Positions 7,074 through 16,365 of a DNA stretch of 64,000 nucleotides are shown here, one piece after another. Under the pieces are notes generated by a model. It was not told the origin of the DNA, did not search any database, and was given only the letters and a program-made list of their open reading frames with translations. The first letter of the stretch is position 1. Each line of letters starts with the position of its first letter. A program made the translations under genes and the position numbers. The DNA is from a virus. Location of the stretch: positions 17,251-81,250 of IMG/VR virus record IMGVR_UViG_3300040770_000181; one strand, 5' to 3'.

Positions 7074-7699
7074 TTATGTAATTTTATTTTCCAGTATAAG
7101 TTTACACCTACATGAAAGTTTTTTTGTGTATCTATTCCTCCATATAAACCAATTATTTGATCTTTTTTGTCTTTAAACATAAAGCCTGCGTTTAATTGTA
7201 CAGTATTTGGTACAGGACTAACTTCAACTCCTCCACCATAATACACTTGATTAACAGGTTTAGAAAGTTTTGTAATAGTAGTAGTTATAGTTGGGTATTT
7301 TAATGAATAAGATGTTTTTCTTCCAACAATAAGGTTTTCACTAACTGTATCAATTATATTTACATATCCAATGTCATCAATTTTAATTGAGTCTTTATGT
7401 ATATTTTGTTCAGTGTACTTATCAACTAAACCATTATATTGTTTAACCAGCCTATTATAATTTGGATCTGCAACATATTTAATTTTAATTTCAGGTTTAC
7501 CAACAATAGTTTTAATTAATTTTGGTTTAGTTACAATTGTATCAGTGACTTTTTTCCATATAGTATCCGTCTTTACAATAATTTCAGGAGAAGTTATTGC
7601 ATCTCTTTCACATTTTTGTAAAACAATAACAATTACTAGTATTGCAATTAATGCAACTAGTAAATTATCTTTAAACCAAGTTAAAATTTTAGACACCAT
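7070..7699 (-). CDS. Membrane-anchored protein with C-terminal outer-membrane-like beta region, spanin candidate
   Basis: A 209-residue protein: one N-terminal membrane helix (NLLVALIAILVIVIVLQKC, about 12-30), then a long periplasmic-type region (residues 35-125), then alternating strands with Gly turns (VYYGGGVEVSPVP, LNAGFMFKD, IIGLYGGID, FHVGVNLYWKIKL). The C-terminal pattern resembles beta-barrel hairpins ending in aromatic residues. Lying between two holin-like genes, it could link inner and outer membrane as a one-protein spanin. That role is inferred; a membrane-stress or cell-wall role is also possible. Confidence 0.55.
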   Translation of the reverse strand: MVSKILTWFKDNLLVALIAILVIVIVLQKCERDAITSPEIIVKTDTIWKKVTDTIVTKPKLIKTIVGKPEIKIKYVADPNYNRLVKQYNGLVDKYTEQNIHKDSIKIDDIGYVNIIDTVSENLIVGRKTSYSLKYPTITTTITKLSKPVNQVYYGGGVEVSPVPNTVQLNAGFMFKDKKDQIIGLYGGIDTQKNFHVGVNLYWKIKLHK

Positions 7700-8021
7700 T
7701 AGCTTTATTTATTGATATGTAAATATTAGCTATGTATTGAATTAAAACTCCCATAGCAATTAAAACACTTATTGTCCAAATAATTCTGTTTTTAAATGTT
7801 TCTTGGTCTATTAATTTTTTTTCAAGTTCTTTTACTTTTGCTTGCAATGATCTAATATCATTTACAACACCTCCATCTTTTGTTAATGCATTTCCTAAAA
7901 TAGCATCTACAACTTGGGAGATCTTTGTGTCGATGGAAGTCACTTTTCCTTCCAGCTCTTCAAGACGCTGATCCATACTTTTTAATTCTTTTTCTATTTG
8001 TTTTTCGAAAGTTTCTGGCAT
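7689..8021 (-). CDS. Coiled-coil plus membrane anchor protein, holin/XhlA-like
   Basis: A 110-residue protein: heptad-rich coiled coil over residues 1-75 (KQIEKELKSMDQRLEELEGK and VKELEKKLIDQ), then a single membrane helix (IIWTISVLIAMGVLIQYIANI, about 79-99). This layout is shared with XhlA-type holin partners. It is the first gene of the lysis cassette and lies 69 nt downstream of the promoter at 8091-8121. Its stop overlaps the start of the spanin-like gene by 11 nt. Confidence 0.6.
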   Translation of the reverse strand: MPETFEKQIEKELKSMDQRLEELEGKVTSIDTKISQVVDAILGNALTKDGGVVNDIRSLQAKVKELEKKLIDQETFKNRIIWTISVLIAMGVLIQYIANIYISINKANGV

Positions 8022-8090
8022 ATTATTAAAATATTAATCACGCTCTTTCTTGGGCATGGCATAGTGTTTTTGATTAGGTTAAGTTAATAG

Positions 8091-8121
8091 CAAAAGTAAG
8101 GCTAAAATACTATAGATACAA
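8091..8121 (-). promoter_or_regulatory. Bacteroidota-type promoter for the lysis cassette
   Basis: Minus strand: TTG (complement of 8119-8121), 20-nt spacer, TACTTTTG (complement of 8091-8098), an exact TAnnTTTG -7 box. The 69-nt leader before ATG 8021 includes a possible seven-codon leader MPKKERD, noted only as a curiosity. This is the best candidate for driving the minus-strand genes down to the lysozyme and beyond. Confidence 0.65.
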
Positions 8122-8173
8122 CACAAGCAATAACTTAAAGTACATAATATAGCATTACACAAAATTATTTTTA

Positions 8174-8181
8174 TATATTTG
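8174..8181 (+). promoter_or_regulatory. Promoter-like -7 element before the glycosyltransferase fusion
   Basis: TATATTTG, a perfect TAnnTTTG match, 24 nt upstream of ATG 8206, with no TTG at the expected -33 position. The 184-nt gap 8022-8205 holds this element and the divergent lysis promoter; nothing else is recognised in it. It is the same octamer, at the same distance, as before the GT-A gene at 5106-6122. Confidence 0.4.
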
Positions 8182-8205
8182 TAGTATAATTCAAAATAAT
8201 TCATT

Positions 8206-11200
8206 ATGCCAACAAGCTATACTGTTTTTAAAGAAGAAATTAAAGATTATTTCTTAAAAAATGTGCCAAATTCTAAAAGAATTTTGGATGTAGGACCAGG
8301 GGAAGGAACATATTCTACCCTCCTAAATAATATGGGGTATCAAATAGATGCTATAGAAATATGGAGACCATATATTGAAAAATATTCACTTAGAGAAAAA
8401 TATGATAATGTATATTTAGGAGATATATTAGAATTTAATGTAGAAAACTATGATTTTATTATATTAGGAGATGTTCTTGAACACATTCCTGTTAAATTAG
8501 CTCAAGAACTTATAAACAAATTTCAAAGAAAAGGTATAGAATATATGGTAGCAGTTCCTTATATGATGGAACAAGGAGAATGGGGTGGTAATATACATGA
8601 AACTCATTATCAGCCAGATCTTACACCAGAAAATATGTTAGAAAGATACCCATCTTTAGAATTACTTTATTCTAATGAATGGTATGGTTATTATATTTCT
8701 AAGAATATAAAAGTAGAAAAAGCATATGTATTATATGCAAATGCAGCTTATTTTAAAACTGTACAAGGATGTGTAGCTTCTATAAAAGCTGTAAGTGATT
8801 TACCAATATTTGTTTATTTAATGAATTTTAATGCAAAAATTGAAGGAGCTAAAACTGTTTATTGGAATTGTGATATTAAGGAAAATATTCAATCTGATTA
8901 TATTGATAGGTCTGATCCTAATATTTATAATATTCTTATACAAAGACCTGAAATTGTTAAACATTGTTTGCTTAATTACGCAGATACAGTGGCATACATT
9001 GATTCAGATTCTGTTGCTACACACAATGTAGATAAAATCTTTTCTTTAGCTCCTAAGCAAGCTGTACACCCTTATTTTGTAGAAGGAATGTATGATTGGT
9101 TACAATATAATGGTAAAGGAGGAGTAGAAGATGAAACTGAATATCATAAAAGCCTTGAATACCCTGCATGTGAATTATTTAATGTTAATCAATTTGTTAG
9201 AAAAAAATATAGACAAACAGGTTATTTTGTAGCATCTAAATGGAATATTAAATTTCTTAATGAATGGATATGGATGTGTAATCACCCTGAAGTTAAGCAA
9301 AATCCACAATTATATGCTCCTTATAATGAAGAAACTCTTCTTAATGTTTTGTTGTGGAAACATAATATACAAGTGGGACTTCCTTATTTATATGTTAATG
9401 GTAATCTTGAAACAATTAAAAACATAAATAATAATGAATCTATTGAAGAAAAAGATTGGTTTAGATTAGTTAAAAAAGAAGATATATTATTTTTTCATGG
9501 AGAAAAATCATATTCTAAAATGATAGAAATGACAGAAGAAATTGGTAAACATGAAACTAAATTAACAATTTTATTTTTAGCTCCCCATTTATCTACAGGA
9601 GGTATGCCTGCTTTTTTATTAGAAAGAATAAAAGGACTATTAAATTTAGGACATGAAATATTTGTTATAGAATATCAAAACTATAGTATGGATTTTGTTG
9701 TTCAACGTAATGCCATTATAGAATTAATTGGTAAATCAAGTTTTTATACTTTATCTGAAAATAAAAAAGAATTATTAAACATTATTAATGATATTAATCC
9801 AGATATAGTTCATATTGATGAAATGTCTGAAAGATTAGATAATTCTGTTATAAAAGAACTGTATGATTCTAATAGATCTTATAGAATTATAGAAACATGT
9901 CATGATATTTCTTTTAATCCAGAAACTAAACACTTTACACCAGACGCCTATGCTTTTTGCACTCCTTATCATTTGGATACTTTTAAAGATAATCAAGGGG
10001 AAAAATCAGTAATTGAATTTCCCATAAATCCCACTGTGTTCTTTCAAGCAGGAGCACAAGCAGTATTAGGAATGGACCCTAAGAAAAAACACATAGTTAA
10101 TATTGGTTTGTGGACTTCAGGTAAAAATCAAAAAGAAATGTTGCTTGTAGCAAAAAATATGCCTGAACATGAATTTCATTTTGTAGGTAATCAAGCTGGT
10201 AATTTTGAATCTTATTGGAAACCTTTAATGGAGACCCTCCCCCCCAATGTTACTGTATGGGGAGAAAGATCAGATGCACATACGTTTATGGAAGCAGCTG
10301 ATATTTTTATGTTCAATTCTACTTGGGAATGTAATCCTCTTGTATTAAGAGAAGCTATAGGATATGGTAAATCTATTATTGCTAGAAATCTCCCTCAATA
10401 CAAAAACATGTTTATTTCGTATATAGAAGATTTATCTGATGTACATTTAAAAGAACAAGTGAAATATTTAATTAAAAACCCTGCTAGATATTGGGTTCCA
10501 ACTAATAACACTTCTATTCACTTTGCAGAAAATCATGTAAATCTATACAAAAAAATTATGAAACAAAAACCACAACAACAGATAAACACTTCTTATCAAA
10601 TACACCAACATTTTGTTGGACAGCCTTTTATTGAAATAACAGGAGATTCTAAATCACTTTTTACAGTGGAATTTTGGGATAAAGAGGAATTAATACATGC
10701 AGCAAAAATAACTGTCAATAGTTGGGTAAAAGTTAATAGAGAGTATTACACAGATTGGATTACCAGAATTTATAAAGATGATGTCTTAGTATATGATAAA
10801 CCATTAGACTATACTGGTAAAAGAGTTTATATATCATTTGATAGTTCTTCTTTAGGAGATACTATAGCTTGGTTCCCTTATGTAGAAGAATTTAGAAAAA
10901 AACATAATTGTACTGTTATAGTTTCTACGTATAAAAATTTCCTTTTTAAAGAATCTTATCCAGAGCTTGAATTTGTTGAACCAGGAACAGTAGTAAACAA
11001 TATATTTGGTATGTATAAACTTGGGTGGTTCTATGATGATAATAAGGAACCAGTTCTTCCTAATACAATTCCTTTACAACAAACAGCCACTAACATATTA
11101 GGTTTAGAATATACTGAAATTAGACCAAAAATCAGTTTTAAAAAAACTATATCAGGTCCTCAAAGTTATGTAGCTATAGCAACTAACTCTACAGCTGGTT

Positions 11201-11640
11201 GTAAATTTTGGACAAAAGAAAATTGGCAAGCAGTTATAAATTATCTTGTTAACTGTGGATATAACGTAATTAACACTTCTTTAGAAGATAATTCTTTTAC
11301 TAACTGTGCAACTCTTACAGATAAATCAATAGAAGGAACTATGTCATGTATTTCTAATAGTGAATTCTTTATAGGATTGTCATCAGGGTTATCATGGTTA
11401 GCATGGACATTAAATAAAGAAGTTATAATGATTTCTAACTTTACTGAGGAAAATCATGAATTTAAATGTCATAGACCTATAGTAAAAAGTGTTTGTCATG
11501 GATGTTGGAATAATAAAAATTTCAAATTTGATAAAGGAGATTGGAATTGGTGTCCTATTAACAAAGGCACTGACAAACAGTTTGAATGTCAATCCTCTAT
11601 CACTCCTCAAATGATAATAGAAATAATTGATTCTTTATAA
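8206..11640 (+). CDS. Four-domain methyltransferase / glycosyltransferase / GT4 / TibC-Aah-like heptosyltransferase fusion
   Basis: A 1144-residue protein. Residues 20-165: SAM methyltransferase (ILDVGPGEGTYS, GDVLEHIP). Residues 170-440: GT-A-like domain with YIDSDS, acidic pair D266/D268. Residues 450-790: GT-B/GT4 domain (FLAPHLSTGGMPAFL, VNIGLWTSGKNQ, and E708-x7-E716 in ECNPLVLRE). Residues 800-1144: autotransporter heptosyltransferase-like (TibC/Aah) with SLGDTIAWFPYVEEF and a Cys4 set C1097, C1100, C1116, C1128. The first three Cys are spaced as I recall for the iron site of TibC. It is an isolated plus-strand gene between a divergent promoter region and a bidirectional terminator. Likely cytoplasmic; it would build a glycan on a protein Ser/Thr, perhaps a phage appendage. 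Acceptor unknown. Confidence 0.82.
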   Translation: MPTSYTVFKEEIKDYFLKNVPNSKRILDVGPGEGTYSTLLNNMGYQIDAIEIWRPYIEKYSLREKYDNVYLGDILEFNVENYDFIILGDVLEHIPVKLAQELINKFQRKGIEYMVAVPYMMEQGEWGGNIHETHYQPDLTPENMLERYPSLELLYSNEWYGYYISKNIKVEKAYVLYANAAYFKTVQGCVASIKAVSDLPIFVYLMNFNAKIEGAKTVYWNCDIKENIQSDYIDRSDPNIYNILIQRPEIVKHCLLNYADTVAYIDSDSVATHNVDKIFSLAPKQAVHPYFVEGMYDWLQYNGKGGVEDETEYHKSLEYPACELFNVNQFVRKKYRQTGYFVASKWNIKFLNEWIWMCNHPEVKQNPQLYAPYNEETLLNVLLWKHNIQVGLPYLYVNGNLETIKNINNNESIEEKDWFRLVKKEDILFFHGEKSYSKMIEMTEEIGKHETKLTILFLAPHLSTGGMPAFLLERIKGLLNLGHEIFVIEYQNYSMDFVVQRNAIIELIGKSSFYTLSENKKELLNIINDINPDIVHIDEMSERLDNSVIKELYDSNRSYRIIETCHDISFNPETKHFTPDAYAFCTPYHLDTFKDNQGEKSVIEFPINPTVFFQAGAQAVLGMDPKKKHIVNIGLWTSGKNQKEMLLVAKNMPEHEFHFVGNQAGNFESYWKPLMETLPPNVTVWGERSDAHTFMEAADIFMFNSTWECNPLVLREAIGYGKSIIARNLPQYKNMFISYIEDLSDVHLKEQVKYLIKNPARYWVPTNNTSIHFAENHVNLYKKIMKQKPQQQINTSYQIHQHFVGQPFIEITGDSKSLFTVEFWDKEELIHAAKITVNSWVKVNREYYTDWITRIYKDDVLVYDKPLDYTGKRVYISFDSSSLGDTIAWFPYVEEFRKKHNCTVIVSTYKNFLFKESYPELEFVEPGTVVNNIFGMYKLGWFYDDNKEPVLPNTIPLQQTATNILGLEYTEIRPKISFKKTISGPQSYVAIATNSTAGCKFWTKENWQAVINYLVNCGYNVINTSLEDNSFTNCATLTDKSIEGTMSCISNSEFFIGLSSGLSWLAWTLNKEVIMISNFTEENHEFKCHRPIVKSVCHGCWNNKNFKFDKGDWNWCPINKGTDKQFECQSSITPQMIIEIIDSL

Positions 11641-11666
11641 AAAAAGCCCCTTAATTGGGGCTTTTT
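11641..11666. terminator. Bidirectional intrinsic terminator
   Basis: Inverted repeat AAAAAGCCCC / GGGGCTTTTT around loop TTAATT, directly after the plus-strand fusion stop and 5 nt before the stop of the convergent tail gene. The A and T flanks make it usable from both sides. Confidence 0.9.
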
Positions 11667-11671
11667 TATGA

Positions 11672-12892
11672 TTAATAATCAGATTCAATATACATTCTAT
11701 TTACACCAACAGAAGCTGCAGTGGCACCAGCATTAGTTGCACCAGGCCCTATTGCACAAGTTGGTATAAGAAGAGCTGTTGTAGTTGGTAAATCTAAAGT
11801 TATAGAACTATCTATTAATGTCACATTTGATGAAAGATCATCTATTCTATAATAAACAACTGAATCATTTGGTTTACAATAAATAAAGAAATCATAAACA
11901 TTGTTAGTTGCTAATGCTGGTTGAACAGCAATAGTTTCTTTTATAGCAACCCCCACTCCATCATTGTGCATAAAAGAAATAGCAGTATCTGCTGTATCAA
12001 CAGCAAATCCCAACATATTAAATTTAGTAGAAGGATCTGCAGTTAATAATGCTGTTGTATCTACACACATTCCTACAAATAATCTATTAGTAGGTGTCCA
12101 TGTATTAAATCCAGCTCTACAAAAAAAGAAAAACCCTCCTGAAGTAGGAATTGCTCCTCTGTAAAAGATTGGTTCTCCTCTTAAACTGTTCATAGTATTA
12201 ACACCTGTTGCAGCAGTAAATGTATTTTTTCTTAAAGAAGTGTATCTATTTGTTGTAGATGGTAATACAGAAACTCCTGCAACTATAGCAGTTACAAGGG
12301 AACCTATCATATATCCTGAAGTTGCTCCTGGGTTCCACATTACAACGTTATTTTTAAACAAAGCAGCTTGAAAAGGAGTGTCAGCTCCAGTGGGACCTTT
12401 CCATTTAGGAAGCATTCTTCCAGCAACATTTTTTGAATAAATTCTAACACCATTAACAGAAGGAGCAGCAGGATCTGCAATACCATCAAAATCTTGATAT
12501 TTAGAAATATTTAAAGTTTCTAAAACTGAAGATAATATAGTTCCAAGACTCCACCCTATTCCAGACTCATAAAACATTGTTGCTCCTGGAATTAATAAAA
12601 CTTCTCCTGTTCCTAAATATTCTATTCCAGAAACATCTTTAAGAACAGAAATAAGATTTGAAGTTGTTAAATTTTTGTTTCTAATAAAAATAGATTTAAG
12701 TTGTCTAGATATCCCTGTAGCAGGAGCAGGACAAATTATAGTAGTACCTATTGTTGTTATTTTTCCTTGTGCTGACCCTGGAACTGCTGAAACAAAAGGA
12801 TCAATATCTACGTAATTTACTTGATAGTCTATATCAGCAATGGAAGTTGTTTTAATTCTAAAACTTTCGTTATTATTTTGTAAAAATATCAT
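11672..12892 (-). CDS. Tail/receptor-binding protein, 406 aa
   Basis: N-terminal region (about 1-150) looks beta-rich with a segment about the response to a reference value (TTIICPAPATGISRQLKSIF). From about residue 150 it shares a C-terminal domain with the 1393-residue collagen-like protein: VRIYSKNVAGRMLPKWKGPTG and VVMWNPG here against [14 protein letters not shown] and AVYWQP there, both ending MYIES/ETD. That domain is probably a fibre tip that binds the host surface. It is the last gene of the fibre cluster and starts 4 nt from the next gene. Confidence 0.72.
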   Translation of the reverse strand: MIFLQNNNESFRIKTTSIADIDYQVNYVDIDPFVSAVPGSAQGKITTIGTTIICPAPATGISRQLKSIFIRNKNLTTSNLISVLKDVSGIEYLGTGEVLLIPGATMFYESGIGWSLGTILSSVLETLNISKYQDFDGIADPAAPSVNGVRIYSKNVAGRMLPKWKGPTGADTPFQAALFKNNVVMWNPGATSGYMIGSLVTAIVAGVSVLPSTTNRYTSLRKNTFTAATGVNTMNSLRGEPIFYRGAIPTSGGFFFFCRAGFNTWTPTNRLFVGMCVDTTALLTADPSTKFNMLGFAVDTADTAISFMHNDGVGVAIKETIAVQPALATNNVYDFFIYCKPNDSVVYYRIDDLSSNVTLIDSSITLDLPTTTALLIPTCAIGPGATNAGATAASVGVNRMYIESDY

Positions 12893-12896
12893 ATTA

Positions 12897-15800
12897 TTAT
12901 AATTTTAATGTGTTGATTGAATAATTTCTTGCAAAGTTAAAGGAAATTCCTGAAGTTCCACTAGTACCAGATGATCCAAATGTTGTTCCAGATGACCCAG
13001 ATGTTCCAGTAGTTCCTGCTGTACCGCTTGTTCCACTTGTTCCACTAGTTCCTAAAGAAGCAAATATTCCAGCATTTACAGCGTCAACAGTGGGATATTT
13101 TGATCCAGAACCATCAGTAACTAAAGAATCTTGTTTATTAAAAAGATTTTCTTTAACTGTTATATCTGGCACTACAACTTCTGCCCAACCTAAATTTTTT
13201 CTTGCATATTGTTTATTATCTGAAGGAGCCTCTAATACAGGATTAAGTTCTTTTAACTTATCCTCAATAAGAAATGAAGTTGTTTTTTTATTAAGAAGCT
13301 CATACTGAGTTGTTTCAATATAATTATCTAAATTATATTCAGCAGCACCTGTAGTTTCATTAAAAGTAAGTTGTTTATTGTTTTGTGATATAAAAAATTC
13401 ATTAAGAAGAGTAATTTGTCCAGAAACATATCCCAAATATTTTCCAGAACTTAATTGATTTAAACTCAAATATTCTTGTCCAACTGTTCTACTAACAAAA
13501 CTTGGTGGAACTATAAATACACTTCCGTCTGTATTTAAAACTATAGATTTATTAATTGTAACTCCATTATAAGATGTTTGAGAATTATAAGAAGTAAAAT
13601 TACCTGTTATAAGTAATTTTCCATTTGTAGTTAAAACTATTGTAAAAATCTCAAGATTAAAACCAGTTCCTGTTACAAATGAAGTATCTATAGATCCATC
13701 TAAATTTAATTTAACAATTCTCCCTGCTGGTGTACCATTATAGAATGTCATAGTTCTCCCATACACATATAACTTTCCATCAAGAGCATATAATAATCTA
13801 TGATAATTAGTACCTGTTCCAGTAACACTAATACCTGTACCAACATTAAAAGTAGTGTCTCTACTACCATTAGAAAGTATTTTAACTATAAGTGGAGAAC
13901 TAAAACCATTAAATGTAGGAGCATAAGTAGTAACATACACTCCACTGCCATCAGCAGCTGCTAATGCATCAGTTACTGCAGACCCGTTACCCCAAACGCC
14001 TGTTGCAAAAGTAAGATCTCTAAGCCCATCAGCGGATATTCTAATTAAATTAGAACCAGCACTTCCTCCAAAAGTAGTAAAAAACCCACATACATAAATT
14101 TGTAGGTTATCTGGAGTAAAAGACATACCTTGAACACTACCATTTGCACCTCCAAAAGTATTAAAAGCTAAGTCTACTGAACCATCAAGATTAAATCTAG
14201 ATATTCTATTTTTCCCCACACCATTTATTGATGTAAAATCACCTCCTATTAAAAGTTTTTTTGTTACAGGATCTTCTAAAATAGAGTTAGAGGAAAAAGC
14301 ATTACCATTCATTGCAGTTGGCGGCTTAAAACTTGAATCTATAAGTCCATCATTTTTTATTTTAATTACATATTGTGCTTGAATTCCAGCATAAGATATA
14401 AAATTACCATAAGCATAAAAACCACCACCAGTAGCTTGATAAATATCAGCAATAAAATTATTAGTAGGTAAAAATATTCCAGGATTGTAAAAAGTTTTAA
14501 GAAGTTGAATTTTATCTGCTGTCTTATTTACAGTGATAACATCCTGTAAACTTTTTTTAACAAAGGGAATAGTTTTATTATCAAACCATTCTTTGGTTAT
14601 TACTGATCTTTCTTCTAAATCAATTCCAACAATAGTAGAAAAAGGCAACGTAATAGTATTAACACCTAAATTAATTTTATTAGATTTAGTTATTAATCCT
14701 TCTTCATTTAAAGTAAGTAAATTAGTAAAAGTAATTGGAGGGCTTATTTTAACTAATTTATTAAGAGGTAAAAATACACCAAAAATATTATTTAAAGCAT
14801 CAACTTCAATATGTCTTAACTCTTCAGTAGATGATAAAATCTCAGTTATTGCACCAGTTGTTTTAGAAATTTTATGAATTAAATTAGGAGCACCTGTTTC
14901 TGGTTTTCTTGATGTAGCTATTATATCTTCTTGAGGAGTAAGTGCAGTATAATAAGGTTGATTGCCAACAGGAAATGTAGCCAATGTTGAAAAAACTCCA
15001 CTAGCAGATATTTTAGACAAAGTTCGAGTTGAATTTACACTTGCAAAGTATAAATTATTATCTTTATCACATAATGGTCTTGTCCACCAAGCAGTATTAG
15101 GAAAAGGTATATTAGATCTTACTTTATCAGGAGTCCATTTATCTGCACCACCAGGAGGATATAAATTTTGTACGTATAAATTATCTAAATTATCTAATTT
15201 AAAAGGAGCTTTATCATCACTAGTATAGCCATTAACACTGAAATTTAAATAAGTAGCTACAACTCCAGCAGGAGATATTTTAACAATTTTATCAGTGTCA
15301 AAGCTAAGTGAAGGAACTTGAGCAAATAAATTTCCTTGCTTATCAAATTCCAGAAAACTTACAAATTTTCCTGGAATAGCAAATACTGTTACTACACCAC
15401 TTTGAGTCATTTTATATATAGTTCCTGAAACGTAATGTGATATAAAAATATTGCTATTAGCATCAATTACTAAATCAAAATGATCATCATTAAATGGAGT
15501 ACTTCCTAATACACTACTAGTGCCATTAGTATTAACTTTATAAACTTTACCTCCTCTAGTTAATACATATGTAATTCCAGTAGTTTTATCTATTTTAAAA
15601 GCTCTAAGTTCAGATTGTATAGTAGCTGGTCCAGGTTCTAATATAATAAAATCTGAAATACTATATGCAGTAGTTTGTAAATTTTTTAATTGGGTAAAAG
15701 TCAATCCAGAATTTTCTAAAATACCACTATTAATAATCACAGGTTTTACTACAGAAATGTTGCTAATATTTTCTAAAATACTACTATCAACATAACCTCC

Positions 15801-16364
15801 ATTTAAATATTTAGGTAAATAATTATTAGTACCTTGTGCTGCTGGTATGTCACTTAAAGTAGCTAAAGTGTAAACCCCTCCAGATTTTTTAGGAGCATAA
15901 AAGTAATTATTAGCATTTAAATCAGGATGTAATAAAAATGTGTTTTGAAAACTATCTCTAACAACATTAAAACCGTAAGTAGTTGGATCAAATGATGCTC
16001 TTTGAATTTCTCCAAACCAATCAATACTACCTGTAAAAGCAGCTACACCTATTCCTATAACAGTTTTACTTTTAAAAGGATTTGTTCCACTTGCATCTAA
16101 TATAATATTTTTATCAATTGCACTATTTCCGTTAGTTAATACAGATTCTAAATTTTGATTTCCTCCTACAGCTAATAAACCTTGATTAACTGCATCAACT
16201 GTTGCATATTTAGTTCCAGTACCATCAAAAACTAAACTATTTTGTTTGTTAGAAATTTCTTCTTTATTTAATAAAGAAACCCAAGAACCATCTCCTCTTA
16301 ACCAATTTGATAAATCAGGAGTGCCTATCATACCTAAATCTGCAATTTTAATTTTACCAGCCAT
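12897..16364 (-). CDS. Large tail fibre protein with beta-propeller-like and delta-60-type repeats
   Basis: An 1155-residue fibre. The N-terminus MAGKIKIADLGMIGTPDLSN plus a KQNSLVFDGTGTKYATVDAV segment (about 40-60) recurs near the C-terminus as KQDSLVTDGSGSKYPTVDAV, so the repeats bracket the protein. The middle (about 250-560) has propeller-like repeats (ISPAGVVATYL, ITYVLTRGGKVYKV). Residues about 640-1000 have delta-60-type repeats (ISRFNLDGSVDLAFNT, KLNLDGSIDTSFVTG). A Gly-Thr-Ser tract precedes the last 20 residues. Likely contacts the host surface. Related delta-60 repeats occur in the 427-residue protein at 60703-61986. Confidence 0.8.
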   Translation of the reverse strand: MAGKIKIADLGMIGTPDLSNWLRGDGSWVSLLNKEEISNKQNSLVFDGTGTKYATVDAVNQGLLAVGGNQNLESVLTNGNSAIDKNIILDASGTNPFKSKTVIGIGVAAFTGSIDWFGEIQRASFDPTTYGFNVVRDSFQNTFLLHPDLNANNYFYAPKKSGGVYTLATLSDIPAAQGTNNYLPKYLNGGYVDSSILENISNISVVKPVIINSGILENSGLTFTQLKNLQTTAYSISDFIILEPGPATIQSELRAFKIDKTTGITYVLTRGGKVYKVNTNGTSSVLGSTPFNDDHFDLVIDANSNIFISHYVSGTIYKMTQSGVVTVFAIPGKFVSFLEFDKQGNLFAQVPSLSFDTDKIVKISPAGVVATYLNFSVNGYTSDDKAPFKLDNLDNLYVQNLYPPGGADKWTPDKVRSNIPFPNTAWWTRPLCDKDNNLYFASVNSTRTLSKISASGVFSTLATFPVGNQPYYTALTPQEDIIATSRKPETGAPNLIHKISKTTGAITEILSSTEELRHIEVDALNNIFGVFLPLNKLVKISPPITFTNLLTLNEEGLITKSNKINLGVNTITLPFSTIVGIDLEERSVITKEWFDNKTIPFVKKSLQDVITVNKTADKIQLLKTFYNPGIFLPTNNFIADIYQATGGGFYAYGNFISYAGIQAQYVIKIKNDGLIDSSFKPPTAMNGNAFSSNSILEDPVTKKLLIGGDFTSINGVGKNRISRFNLDGSVDLAFNTFGGANGSVQGMSFTPDNLQIYVCGFFTTFGGSAGSNLIRISADGLRDLTFATGVWGNGSAVTDALAAADGSGVYVTTYAPTFNGFSSPLIVKILSNGSRDTTFNVGTGISVTGTGTNYHRLLYALDGKLYVYGRTMTFYNGTPAGRIVKLNLDGSIDTSFVTGTGFNLEIFTIVLTTNGKLLITGNFTSYNSQTSYNGVTINKSIVLNTDGSVFIVPPSFVSRTVGQEYLSLNQLSSGKYLGYVSGQITLLNEFFISQNNKQLTFNETTGAAEYNLDNYIETTQYELLNKKTTSFLIEDKLKELNPVLEAPSDNKQYARKNLGWAEVVVPDITVKENLFNKQDSLVTDGSGSKYPTVDAVNAGIFASLGTSGTSGTSGTAGTTGTSGSSGTTFGSSGTSGTSGISFNFARNYSINTLKL

Positions 16365-16365
16365 T

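Noticed and set aside
8022-8205. Replication origin or riboswitch in the divergent gap
   Set aside because: Only promoter-like elements were seen; no iterons or stable aptamer-like fold.
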